Shown here one piece after another: positions 38,265 through 49,900 of a stretch of 64,000 nucleotides of DNA. The DNA is from Struthio camelus (Eukaryota > Chordata > Aves > Struthioniformes > Struthionidae), in the NCBI RefSeq assembly GCF_040807025.1, contig NC_090943.1, forward strand, positions 136,163,950 through 136,227,949, written 5' to 3'. Made by a program: the position numbers and the translations under genes. The notes below the pieces were generated by a model. The model saw only the letters and a program-made list of their open reading frames with translations. It had not been told where the DNA came from and made no database searches. Positions within the stretch are counted from its first letter, which is position 1, and every line of letters begins with the position of its first letter.

Positions 38265-38645
38265 TGTAATCCACAAAGTAGCAGTAATTTTATCCCAGTA
38301 TGAAACATAGGTGAAGCCAGTACAGAAATACAGCATACAGTTTAGGTATCTGCACTTATAGTAGGGTTTAGAAACTTCAAGAGAATACTGAAGATAACCA
38401 CAGTAGTTATTCATTCGCTGGAGAAAAAAAATCTTGCAGTTAAAGGCTTAATGTTCAAATCTCTTCAGCTTATTAAGAGATTGAAGAGTGATTTGATTAC
38501 AGAGTAAAATGCCTTCCCTAGGAGAAAACAGAGAGGAGTACATATTCTTTTATTTAGTGGGAAAAGCATAAGAAAACCTGAGAGATTGAATCAGATAAGT
38601 TCTCATAGGAAATCAGAAATGAAAAAATGGTAAAACTTAGAGAGA
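38265..38645 (+). mobile_element. Decayed LINE 3' region, same family as 11255-11600
   Basis: Blocks in sense order: agtagcagtaattttatccc and aaatacagcatacagttt (RT end, 'EVVLILS...YCIQF'), ttgcagttaaaggctt, caaatctcttcagcttatta ('NLFSL'), agagattgaagagtgatttg ('RLKSDLI') and attacagagtaaaatgcctt. Then aaacctgagagattgaatca lies in the post-RT tail. It overlaps the portion of the family seen in reverse at 11255-11600. No open frame survives. Confidence 0.5.
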
Positions 38646-41600
38646 TTAGTTCCTGAAGGAAACTACTTAGAAAAATCTACTGTTTCCTAAAGTCTTTTCA
38701 TCCTTGAATTAAGGTATTATAATTTGCTCTGAAGATGTGCTATTCAAAACACAAAGGCTATTGGACCCAGTAAGTAGTATGTGGTAAACATTAACGGCAT
38801 GTAATACAGATGATAAGACTGGCTGGTGTAGACTCCACAAAGGATTATGATGCTGTTTCTGGGAAATCACTTGAATTTGGCAAACCATCAGTTTCTAAAA
38901 TCTCAATTTACACCTGCGCCATAGGTACTGAAAGAAGTCTGACACTGCTCCGACGCTGACCATGCACAACGTTTTGGGGGCGCCAGCCCCACAGCTTGCC
39001 TGAGCAAACCTCTCGTCAGTCCTGAAGAAGTGCCGTCCTTCGACAACTCTTCCGCTTGTGTCTTTTGGAGGAAAATAAGCTGCAGTATCACACTGTAAAA
39101 AAGAGTGAAGAAACACTTGCCTGTACTGCCAGTTCTTTGCACCCAAGTGCTTTGGCAGTGAAAGAAAAGAGGAACCAGCCGCTCAGGAGCACAGGGTGTT
39201 ACCTGTGTGTGGTGGGAGAGCAAGGGAGAGGATGGGTGCATAACCAGACATGGGCAGAAGGGCTGAAGGAGTCAGCGGACTAAGGATTAAAACAGAAGAT
39301 AAGGTGAACAGGAAGAACGCAGTATGTGAAAGCGGAGAAGAAGATTCAGAAGATACATGGCTGCGAAGGTGAGGAGTTGGTAGTACTGAATATGGAAAAG
39401 GGGCCAATTCTAAGCTTAGTATCCTGCTGCAAACCACAGTGCCTACTAAATTCATAAATGGGAAGATGGAGGGAAAATACATAATCTATATTAAAAAGGC
39501 TCGCAGGAGTAGACGTTAAGAAATATTCAGAGAACTACAAAAGTTACGATTTAAATATATTAAAGCATTATTATTTTGCACAGAAATTCTAGGCTTGTGA
39601 ATCACTAAATACTGCGAATGAGAGAGTTATTCCACAACAGGATAAAAAAGCAAGGGAAATGCTTCATAAAATTTACTATGTACATTCAGCAGGGGCAGCC
39701 TCATTATGACTGAAATAGTGAATGTAAGATACGTTCTCATTCACATAGTTACGAAAAATAGAGGTAGCAATGAGATTGCGATTGCGATTTCCGCAGTTGT
39801 TCTCATTGCTACACTAGTAACAGCTCTGCTATTAAATCTCTGGCCATAGAGAGGAAATTTCGGGGGCGGGGGGAGTGTATGTATGTGTGTGTATGCACGT
39901 GTGTGCATGTGTTTGTGTGAACGTTGCACTCTGCCCTGTTTATTTTACATTTAAATTCACTGGAACTTTATAGGGCAATGGGATCATTCTATAAAAGCCT
40001 GAAGCATAGAGGAAATGAGAACACAAAACCAGGTGCTTGTGGAGACCACTCCTGTCTCCTAAAAGATCAATGAGTTGTTTGAAATAATTCTCAGGGGGCA
40101 GTTTAAAATTAAATAGTACCCATATCCACCAAAACTTTGACCTGCTTGTAAAAGCTGTTATGAGTGTGCACCCTAACTCACATACAGTTTTTATGTTTCA
40201 TTTCCATCTCTTGATCTTTTTCCCTCGTTTCCGCAGATGACATTATTTTCTGATCCAAACTGCAATGAACACATCAGACTGCTAGGCCAAAATCTGAGTA
40301 ATTTTGTTTGAGGAGTTTCTGGGGTTGCTCGCAAAGGGAAGAGGCCTGTACTTTCTGTAAAACCCTTAAGTGCATGCTTTTAAGGCTTCAGTAGTTTTCA
40401 GAGTAAGTATGCTAAAGCTGACAGTCATCACAAAGCACCTATTAGAAAAAACATTAGAGGTACTTTGAAATCTGTAACGAATCAACGAATCATTAGCTAT
40501 GATATCTGAGGAATTGAAAGTCCTGAAAGTGTGACAACATGAATCATGTTACTCTTTGTCATCAGCATGACTCACTGTTTCCCACTTGAAATAGTGTGCT
40601 GTGCTGTCTAACTTTTCCTTCCCTTCATAAATCTGGCATATGGGAATTATCCCTTAGGTAAAAGGGAACATTTTTTTCCTGAAGAGAGACAATCATATCT
40701 AAACAGTAGATAGGGAAAGTTACATAAAGGCAAGAAATGGCCAAAAGGTTAAGATTCCTGTAAGTATCAAGTTGCATATTAATTTTTAAACATAAAGTTA
40801 AAACATACATGTGTACAGCCTCACCCTTAGGGATAATAAGCATATGGCTTCAGAAATGATAAACTTCAGGTGTGCAAAATCCCTAAAAGCTTGTTGACAG
40901 CTGTGAAGAAATCACTTGCTCCTAGCAGCCAAAGAGCTGACTGCTGTGCCAACAATTTATAGAAGTTATACTGATTCTCTCTTTAGGCATTACAAGAGAA
41001 CAAGGCAAAAAGCACATTTGAAAACAGATCCAACAGCTCTAGCCTGGAAACTCTGATGAGGGCCTAGAGATGCCTGCTAGAGGTAGTAGCAAGGGTTCAG
41101 ATATTTTGAAAATCTCATCTTTCCCAGCTCCAGTCAGTCTCCCTGGTAGTGGAGGGCTCGCTCCCCAGTGCCACTGTGCCGTGTGCCAATCTCCTCCTCT
41201 CCAGAAATATTTTCTTGTTTTGTAGCTGTCACCTCTTGTGAAGTATTTACCTGGGGGAGAATTCAAACAGAAATTTCAAGATAAAAACTTCTCTAACAGA
41301 GTTTTATAGGCTATTATGTACTTTGATTTATTCACTTTCTAAAAGATGTTTTTCAACTTCTAAAGCCTTTTGCAGGTAATGTCTCCAGTGACCACTATAA
41401 AGGTTTCCTCTCTCCGTCTTTATATTTACACTTTTCTTAAGCTTCTAGACAGCACTGTTGAAACACAATTTTTTTTCATTAAGCTTTGCTATCTATTCCT
41501 AGATAGTGTTTTCATTGGTATCTTGCCCTCGTTTCAATCTTCTCAGACTGAAAGCACCTTTCTGTTTTACACTCTCCTCTTTCATTTATAATACAATATT

Positions 41601-44384
41601 TTGTTTCCCCTTCAGAAAAGGTGTTTGCTGTTATCTGGTCTCATATTACTTCTTGGAGGACATTTTCTCCTCAGATGCCAAATGAAGTAACACCAACTAG
41701 CATTTTTTTCTCAGGAACAGAGGTGTGAAAACAAATATTTTCTTTCTTGGATGTCATCAGTTCTATTATATGCACATTTAATTTAGTAATAGAAAATAGA
41801 AAATCTGGAAACAACATTAACAGTAAGCTAATAACCTAGCAGAGCTAATCACAGCATTTCCCAGAACTTTTATCCTCACCAACAATACTGCCGTACCAGG
41901 GTTGGATTATGAAATAACAATAGGCATCTGCTTATGTCTTGCTAGTTCATCATTCAAAATCCAGGAATCCAAAACCCAGATACGGTTTCAGTAGGCTTTT
42001 TTCTAGCAAGGGTGAGAATTGCCTAGCACGTTTAGGACGTTCTGGTAAAGTGCTAAAGTGTTCCTGAGACTGCTGTTGAGTAAGTCAGTAAGTGCTTCCT
42101 GACACATCCCATAAAACAGATGTATGCACCAGACCGTATCAGCAGGGAATGAAGTAGCATATGAGAAGAGAGCAGCTCTGGAGCACTCTCAGTACACTTC
42201 TTCTTGGTTGCGTCAGGATAAACTGGGCAGACTTTTTTATTTGGATAATATATCTTTTTTTTTTTCTTCACGCAGAGGAGCAGGCTCCATTCACAAAGCC
42301 CCCTGTGACTAACTTCCTTTTTTGTTCACAAACCTCAACAACTTTGTTACATGGCATTTGATTTCGTTCTTGTTCCACGTTATGGACTTCATATCTCTAT
42401 ATGTATTTTTGTATATAGGAAACTATCTCCAAGTTCGCTAAACAAATGACAAGGTATAATAGAAATAGAAAACAGTAAAACTTTCATTAATCCTGACTAA
42501 GAAGACCTTTGAGATAAATTTCAAACTTTCAGGGACAAGATGAGTACAACCTTTAAGTACCAAGAATTGTAACTTTTTGGAAGATCTCCTTTCCCTTTCA
42601 GATGTTTGTTTACACATCCCTTCGAATGACCCTGTGGAAGATAATTTAACCTGACAGCCCTATGTCAGATAAATTTGTAATATAATATTGGTAAAAAGTA
42701 TATATAAACCTAGTTTATTATTTCAGAAGATACCTAATTAATATCAGCCTGCACTGCAAATAACAGTCTGTTTCCTCTGCTTCACTTCCAGACTGCACGT
42801 AGACACTGAAGTGACAAATTCCTGACCCTCTTCTTCAGCAAGATTGGTTCACCATTAGGAAGACATAAAAAGCCTCTGTAGACGATTTTGTGGAAATGAC
42901 TGTTGTAAATGCCAAAGCAAATTAATTTTTAAATCTGCCAGTCACATGAAGACTAAACAGACTGATCAGAGAGACTGAACCTAAAGGTCTGATTGCTCAT
43001 TACCAGCTCAGATCTGCATATGGCAAACTCAGACTTGTTATTGTAAAATCTCAGAAAGTTTATAAAATGAATTCTCTGCCCTTACTTTAGCCTTTCACAA
43101 TAGAAGGGCTGATGTTAGTATCCTCCCTCTGCAATTTACATTATGTTTTTATTCAGTTACTAAAACTGCTTGAAAACTATCCCAACCTTTGCTGACGTTA
43201 GTGTCTCCTGAAAATAAAAGAACTTGAAAATCGACATTTCTTCACTGGCAAGTAAACACAATCTGACTATTTATGTGGAAGGCTGAGTAAAACAAGCCCC
43301 AGGAGGACCTGAAATGTAGTTTGGTTTCTTCCCCGAGCCATCTGCTGTCCCTATTTCTTGAAAAAAAAGAAAACAGACTTCACCTTATGGCTGCTTTACA
43401 AAGAACTGTAGGCAATTTAGCGCTGAGTCACTGTGGAAAAGGTTGGGTCATGCAGCCTGCACTAACTCCTGCCAAACACAACTTGAAGGTTAGGAGCAGG
43501 GAAGAAAGTTTGCTTTTAGGCAAGCTGTTTCATAATCATTAACCATGCAATTTTCTACATGTTCTCCTCCAGTATCCAAAACCAGCTACTCATCGGAGCC
43601 ACAAACAGTGTGGGAGGAGGAGGGCTGACCAAAGACATTGGTTCGCACTAATTGCCGACCTTGATCCGGCAATGAATTTTTTCTTCCTTGCTGGAGTATG
43701 TTTTCACTAGACTAAAACTACAGGAATGAAATAATTTTGTAATAGTATTTATGATGCTAGATGATAAATTACAAGACAAAAAATTGCACAAAAATAAATT
43801 TCAAAATCTAAAATAATGAAAGCCTCAGCCTGATGGCTAAAAGACAGATTTTGTTCTATCGAAGGCTGAGTCACACTTATACTCTAGTCATAGTATTGGA
43901 GTGCTCTGAAAGTGGGTATAATTGTTACCGACTCCCACTATAGGGCTGCTTTCTGTTGCCAGGGCTGTAAAACAGTGATTGTCAGAGGTCAAACTAGAGC
44001 TATTGCTCAGTGCAGACACCCGAAGAAGACTGACAAAAAATATCATAGCTCCATTGTTTTGTTTCATCTGGTCTTGTTGTTTCTGTCAAACACCACAGAA
44101 AACTAGATGCGGAAGAAAACTTCAGAGACACCTTCTCCGACTTCCTTTACCAAGGCAGAAGCACCACAGCTCCGTAGTCACTGGCAATGCTGCAGCAATC
44201 ATCTCCGAATACAAATGCTGCAGGTATCATCTCTTTCCAAGACCCAGTTTTCCAATGCTTCTCTACCCACCCTGTTAGGACATTTTCATCGGGTCTAGCT
44301 TCACTCTTTCTTTCTAGTTATGCTTATTACTACCTACCCTATCCACCATGAGGATGACAAAAATGTGTTATTTGGAAAAATTAT
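38646..44384. other. Anonymous non-coding DNA
   Basis: No gene or repeat family recognised apart from the TG-rich microsatellite at 39861-39920. A repeat-free stretch at about 40440-40620 has paired catgaatcatg and catgactcac words. Open frames are 112 codons or fewer with no domains. Confidence 0.55.
39861..39920. repeat. G-run plus (TG)n microsatellite
   Basis: cgggggcggggggag is followed by about 45 bp of interrupted tg/gtat/gcac dinucleotides (gtatgtgtgtgtatgcacgt). Potential Z-DNA or G-quadruplex former. Confidence 0.85.
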
Positions 44385-45110
44385 TCAAGGTCTTCTTTGA
44401 AATGCAATACACCACATGGACCCATCACTCCACCTGAGGCTTTACCCATGCTGAGTACAATCGAAATCCTGCGTGTCATGGAGATCCTACTCTAAGATGA
44501 ATATATTTTCTCACAAAAACTTGATTTTTTTTTTGTGCCTTACTTTATGCATAATTTATATACAAGTCAATAATAATTGTACTGACTAGAGTGAGACACA
44601 GTATGAAATCTGTGGAAATCTCTTGACGTATTTGTCCCTTTTAGCAATTTGCACCTTTCTAGAGAAGTTGCTTCTGGACCATGTTTCCTTATTTATAAAG
44701 ATGTCCTGTTAAGCAACACCAAAAGTCTTATGAAAGTCAGATTATGTCACATCTACAGCTTGCCTGTTAGTCACAGGTCCTGACATCCTATTGCAGAATG
44801 AAACACCGTTTGCTGGTAAGAAATCCATATCTGCTGTTGCTTATTTTGCTGACTTCCAGATGAATATAAATTGTGTAATTATTTGTTCCAGAAGTTTTCT
44901 GGAAATTGAAGTTACTCTGCCTGCTGTGTATTTCCCTGATTCCTTTCCTTTGTCTCCCCCTTCTTTTTAGATACATTATGGTGGCCTTTTTTTTAACCTT
45001 CCTATACCTCGTCTTTCCTCCATGATATAACTACTAATAGTTCCAGAATTGCTTCACCAATTTTTTACGTCTCCAAGAACAGTCTGTCAGCTGTGGTTGA
45101 CAGACGAGTT
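44385..45110 (-). mobile_element. Decayed LINE ORF2 (CR1/L3-like) with internal deletion
   Basis: The plus strand shows antisense blocks in the expected reversed order. The left part has tccacctgaggctttaccca and gctgagtacaatcg ('VRPQLEY'). The right part has aagtcttatgaaagtcagat and tatgtcacatctacagcttg ('VDVIYLDFxKAFD'), then aagaaatccatatctgctgt ('QHGFxxK'), then agttttctggaaattgaagt, then ttttttttaaccttcctata, tttcctccatgatataacta and ctaatagttccagaattgct (the RT fingers). The two parts are about 190 bp apart, where an intact element would have several hundred bp, so the palm and thumb seem deleted. No frame remains. Confidence 0.55.
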
Positions 45111-45438
45111 AGCGAATACTTCAAAAACACCTAATGTGTTTCTTTTCTGTTCAAGTCAGAGACCTCACCTCTTTTTTTCCTAGTATCAGCTGCTCTGTTC
45201 ACCTTTTTGTATTGATCTTTCTAGATTGATGCCTAGGAAAAAGCCAATCCTCAGACGCTTCAACATTTTTTAGAAAACTCTCAGTAAAACAGCATTTTGG
45301 GGCAGAATAAGATTTTTCCACCTTTATGACATGCCTTGTTTCTTCCATGCACATATGAAAGATTTCCTGCTGGAAAACTCGGTTTTTGTGCTGCTGTCTC
45401 TTTTACCTATGCACCTCCATTCATTACACTAGCCACCA

Positions 45439-45575
45439 GCGGGAGGGGGTGTGTGTGCATGTGTTGGAGGGGGTTGCTGTTTTTTTGTTGTTAGGGTTTT
45501 TTTGGAATGATTCCACTTCCATGTGTTGCTACTTGATTCATTTTGATAGGGCACGGTGGGGGGTGGGGGGGGGGA
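45439..45575 (+). repeat. G-rich tracts with quadruplex potential
   Basis: Two G-rich clusters: cgggagggggtgtgtgtgca...ggagggggttg (45440-45474) and cggtggggggtggggggggg (45555-45574). The second has at least four G3+ runs. An A9 run follows at about 45583. Confidence 0.8.
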
Positions 45576-45779
45576 AGCTTTAAAAAAAAAATCCAAATCT
45601 CTGGTTAAGTGCGTCAGCACCCAAGGGGGAAGAGATTTATTTAATAAATCACCTTACATTGCAAACTTCCGTGTTGTGCACCACATCTAAAGGAACAGGA
45701 GAACAGACTTTCCTGTTCTTTCCTCTTTATTTCCTAGCATCACAGATTTCTGTGAATATCAGAAAAGAATGATTTTGAC

Positions 45780-46195
45780 TGCAAGTGGGTAGTAAATAAT
45801 GACAGCATTGCAATTTACTATTTCATAATGCAGATGATCAATGCATTAGGGTTCCGGCACAAGTGAGATACAATGGTGATTATTTATTTTTTATTTAATC
45901 TTGGTGATTTATCTTTAAATTATGTCATTACATAAGTTACATCGATTTTGGTTTGAGCATCAACTTCGAGTTCTTTCTAGCTGTGACTGAGTTACCACAC
46001 CTTCAGAATGACTTATAATGAAGTGAGATTAGCCTTAGTTTCCATGACAAACACATAAAGAATCCATCTCATTCCCAAATTATTCTCAATCATTCTCTCT
46101 AAAAGTGATTTCAATGAGCAGCTGAGGAGGTCGCCTCAGCATCATTACAATATGCAACAGCTCCGTCACACATGCATTCTTACTTTTAGCTAAAA
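45780..46195. other. Candidate conserved non-coding element
   Basis: Repeat-free and low in simple sequence, with many homeodomain-type cores and words such as tttcataatgcag, gtcattacataag, cctttcagaatg-like blocks and a gcctcagcatcattaca segment. It looks like the dense regulatory-type DNA found around developmental genes. This is pattern judgement only. Confidence 0.2.
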
Positions 46196-46616
46196 TAAGG
46201 AAAGGAGCAGTGAATGAGGCAATGAAACTTCTTCCAGAAAAAGTCTTTTACTTCTGGAGATCTTCTCTCAAGCCGGAGCCTTCCTTCTCTGAAAGAGAGA
46301 AGGAAACAGCAGCAGCTGCGATCTCAGTTTCTCCGTGTTCAGGAAAGGTTTCCTTTCTACCTAAAGGAGGAACAGGGCACACAATATACTTCAGGCTGTA
46401 TATCTCAGCCTGTTACCTTCCTTATTTCCTCTTATACCTATCAGAGGGCCCTCCAGTCAAGAAATAGAGGCAATATTTTGTGAAGCATGAAGAGTTGCTC
46501 AGGCCCCATAACAAATTCTGAATTCATAGCTACAAAAGGACACTCTAGCAATCCAGGCATGGGATAGGATCTAAGACCTAAGAACTGGGCTTATACCTCC
46601 TGTCTCACACCTATAA

Positions 46617-46715
46617 TTGGCAAGTCACCGAAACTTTGCATGCCTCTCTTTAGAGGCATAGGTATAGTAATAGGTAGAATATCAGAGGTGTTTTAGAAAG
46701 CACTATAGTAATACT
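46617..46715 (+). mobile_element. Possible MIR-like SINE core fragment
   Basis: Ordered similarity to a CORE-SINE body: ttggcaagtcaccgaaactt with tgcatgcctct (compare 'gggcaagtcacttaacctct...tgcctc'), then tatagtaataggt, then tagaaagcactatagtaata (compare 'aaagcactatataa'). Short and diverged; it may also be the shared tail of a LINE. Confidence 0.35.
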
Positions 46716-46734
46716 GCACAGCTGCTACTGTAAG

Positions 46735-46870
46735 AATTCCATATATTGCCTGAGCACCTCAAAAATGTGCCTGATGCAATTATATCCATCAAGTTTTAAA
46801 ATAGCTGTAATTGTTCTTAGAAAAAAGAACAGTGCGTGGTCTTGACAAAGAAGGGAACTGAGAGATGAAA
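46735..46870 (-). mobile_element. Possible SINE/LINE tail fragment, opposite strand
   Basis: tgcctgagcacctcaaaaat, then gatgcaattatatccatcaa, then aagaagggaactgagagatg resemble the antisense of an old amniote SINE body ('ctgagcacctcacaat...tttatcctcacaa...ggggaactgaggca'). Weak; assignment from memory. Confidence 0.3.
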
Positions 46871-49793
46871 TATTCTGGGGGAGAGACAGTTGTTTGCTTG
46901 TCCTGCACTATATCCCTTCTCTCAGTTGACTTTAAGGGCTTTTGCAGTGCCTGTTTCTCTATTTTCATCCCTTTTTTCCATCCTCTTTTGAAACTTCAAT
47001 ATCCTGGCTGGAGGGCGTAGCCCTGGATGAAACAAGAAACCATAGGGAGCTAGTTGAAAACAGACTAAATAGGGAAATGGTTTTCTCCAGCATACACTTC
47101 CTTTTATTTAGCTACAAAACATTCACTTTTACAAGCTTCCCTGAATGCAGATGTAAGCCTCCCTGTCCCTTTCAGCTGGACCTGCAGGTCCATGCTTTCA
47201 TTTGTTTTAGCTAACATTTTTAACCTTTACTCCCTGTCCCTGGCATGAGCTGTAGGACAACACTTCCTATTCAGGAGATGGAAGAATTTCCAGTAACAGA
47301 AGGAAAGAACTGGCTTAGCAACACGATGCCTCCGGAGAAGGACAGAGACAGGAATGCTCACAGCCCAGCCCGGAAGGGTAGCAAAGTATAAAATTCTTGT
47401 TACAGTGGATTTCCTGAGCTAGGCTCTTGGGAGAAAGCCTAAAGATTAGCCCCCACCCCCTCGTGGGAAATAGTTCTGAAGAGTAAATTAGGTGCTACCA
47501 GGTCCCCACCGCACTGTTACGTGCTGTTATACAGTCCTTCAGTGAAAGCACTGCAATTCAGCCTCAGGTGGAGTAGCCTCAGGTGAGGACTGCAGTTCTT
47601 AAGCCAAGGTATAACTCTTTACTTCTTAGTGAGTATTTTTTATTATTCCTTGGGAAAGCTCAGTGCTGCAAGCCCACCTGAGAACAGCCTCCTGCCCAAA
47701 ACTAAAGAACTATCCTGGGAACCAGAGGATGCAAAGCACTCCCAAACAGAGGGCGAGACGGAGCCCAGATTGCCAGGGTGCTGTGCAAGATAAATCCCTG
47801 CACTAAAGGAGGACAAGGACTCTCTTCTTCCCATTTGGAAGAAGAACATATCTCTTCCCTTTGAAAAGAAAGACAGCTAGGCCCAAAGTCCATATAAAGG
47901 ATCTGAACGGTGAACCATGAACAGAGGGAAGCATATCCCTTTAATTCAGAGTAAAGTACATAGATGTAAAGAAAGGATTTTTTTTTCCTACCATTTCTAC
48001 CACTGCAGATCGGATTTGTGGCTATCTATTACTTGCCATTGCATTGCACTTGGAGCTTCACTGCAGTGCCCAAGGCTCTATGATGGGTCTAGTTCTTCAT
48101 CTCAAATGCAAATATTCAAGCCATCAAACTGATCAGTCAAGGTATTTCTCTTCCCCTTCAGAATACCTCTCCCATCCACGGTGAACGTATACTTACATAT
48201 AAGGCTCTGGTAGAGAAGATTTTGTCTTCAGAAACACCAGTGAGCACACTGTGAATATCTCCCAGGACTTTCATCAATGTTTCCAAGAGCAGAATTAGGT
48301 CCAGAGGACTTTATTTCAATTTACTTGCAGTTAGGAAAGCATAAAAATGAAACGCAACTACATATGTCTATACGTGAAACCAGAAACAGCAACCTTTTGT
48401 GCTTTGAGAATTGATCAAGAGTGGATGTTCTAGTTTTTTTAATTCTTCCACAGGTTCTTCTTGAACTTCTATCATTTCCAAACACAGTACAGAACTCCTT
48501 GCCTTAAGGAGCCTGCCACAAGCTAAAATCAGATGAATCAGAAGTCATTCAGTTATGTCTTTTTCTTATCCACCTGCTGTAGTGATAAGTTCACAGCAAG
48601 CCATACTCGGGTCCTTAAGGCGCACCTGCTAATACCGTTTTCAACTGCAATATCAAATGACATAAGCACAGTAATGTCAAATACTGCATCTTCCTTTTTT
48701 GTGCTCCACTAACGCCTGAACGCCCAGCAGCTTCAGTCGAGTAGAAGAGACCCTGCCTGAGGAATTTGTAGTCTAAATAAACCAAGGTAGAGGAACTCTT
48801 CCAGGAGAGGCTGCTGCGGGATTGAGTGATGCCAGACTTTCTGGCAGCGAGACTGTGGGAGGCCTGGGGGCAGCACCCAGGGCCTCCAACCCCGGCAGCC
48901 TTCACCTCCAAACTGCTCTTTACCCGGCAGCTGCCCCTCCAGAGAGAGATGGTGGCTGCTAAATGAAAAGCAGATGGAGGAAAGTTTGCTTAAACGAGAC
49001 AGCCGTAACAACAAAGAGCTCTCATCTAATCACCCAGCGGTAGTAGGACACAAAATGTAATCAGGTTGTTTTCTATAAATCATTTTCGCAAGATAAGAGG
49101 CCTGGCTATCCAGTACGGCTCGCTAAGTGTTTACACTGTAAACTTTCCTGCCCCCAGCACTACCCCTCAGCTCTGAATTATTGCTTTAATACATTTAATC
49201 ATGAAACGCAACAGCCAGATAATAAGAGCCCCGTAAACTTTCCCCTCCCTTCCTTTTGAATAAAATTATATCCTGGTAGTAAAAACATGATTATTTGAAG
49301 GTTGTGTTTATGAGAAATCTTACCCTCTGAGGAGGGTGGTGAGGAAAAACGAATTAAAAATTATACTTAATAGAGAAAACAGCTTGTGGAAATAATTACA
49401 AAACTTGTGAACCCTGTGCAGCATGTGTATTTAACAGCATTTTATTCTAGCCTTCAGAAGCAGGCAAGCAGTCTGTCTTTCAGATAGTTGAATATATAAA
49501 GTGTTTTAGTTATAATAGTAATTTACTAACGTATTGCCAAGATAACGTGATTGAATCTGCTGAAGAGAGGAGGAGGGGAAGGGCACCGATAATGTATATT
49601 GTAATGAGTAACAATAATGGGAATAGCAGTTTATTAACAAACTCCACAGGTCACTGCACAGTAATAGCGGCAAAGCAGTAAAAGAGAAATTCAATCATGT
49701 TCTGTTAGAGCTCACAGCATGCACTCGACTCCCTCATTAGATGGCTTCACAATCTTAGAAATTGGAAAGGTCGCTTGCATATGTGAGAACCAG
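46871..49793. other. Anonymous non-coding DNA
   Basis: No gene recognised. A locally GC-richer patch lies at about 48.7-48.95 kb. A small duplication of agcctcaggtg occurs at 47560-47585. The repeat-free part from 48950 is listed separately. Confidence 0.5.
48950..49400. other. Candidate conserved non-coding element
   Basis: Balanced-complexity sequence with homeodomain and GATA-like words (taatcacccagcgg, catttaatcatgaaacg, ccagataataagagcc) and retained CpGs in an otherwise AT-rich area (cattttcgcaagataa, gtacggctcgctaag). No repeat or open frame explains it. A similar stretch follows at 49500-49700. Regulatory function is an inference. Confidence 0.25.
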
Positions 49794-49900
49794 AATCACA
49801 GAACCACAGAATGGTTGAGGTTGGAAGGGACCTCTGGAGATCATCTAGCCCAACCTCCCTGCTCAAGCAGGGTCACCTGGAGCATATTGCCCAGGATCAC
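49794..49900 (-). mobile_element. Short CR1 3' end (5'-truncated)
   Basis: About 107 bp starting aatcacagaaccacagaatg at the left (the 3' terminus), then ggttggaagggacctctgg, atcatctagcccaacctccc, caagcagggtcacctgga and gcatattgcccaggatcac. It matches the nested copy at 29231 almost base for base over this span, so both belong to one subfamily. Too short to code for anything. Confidence 0.95.

Noticed and set aside
38040..38414. 124-codon minus-strand frame
   Set aside because: Overlaps an ancient plus-strand LINE remnant at its right end and matches no protein family.
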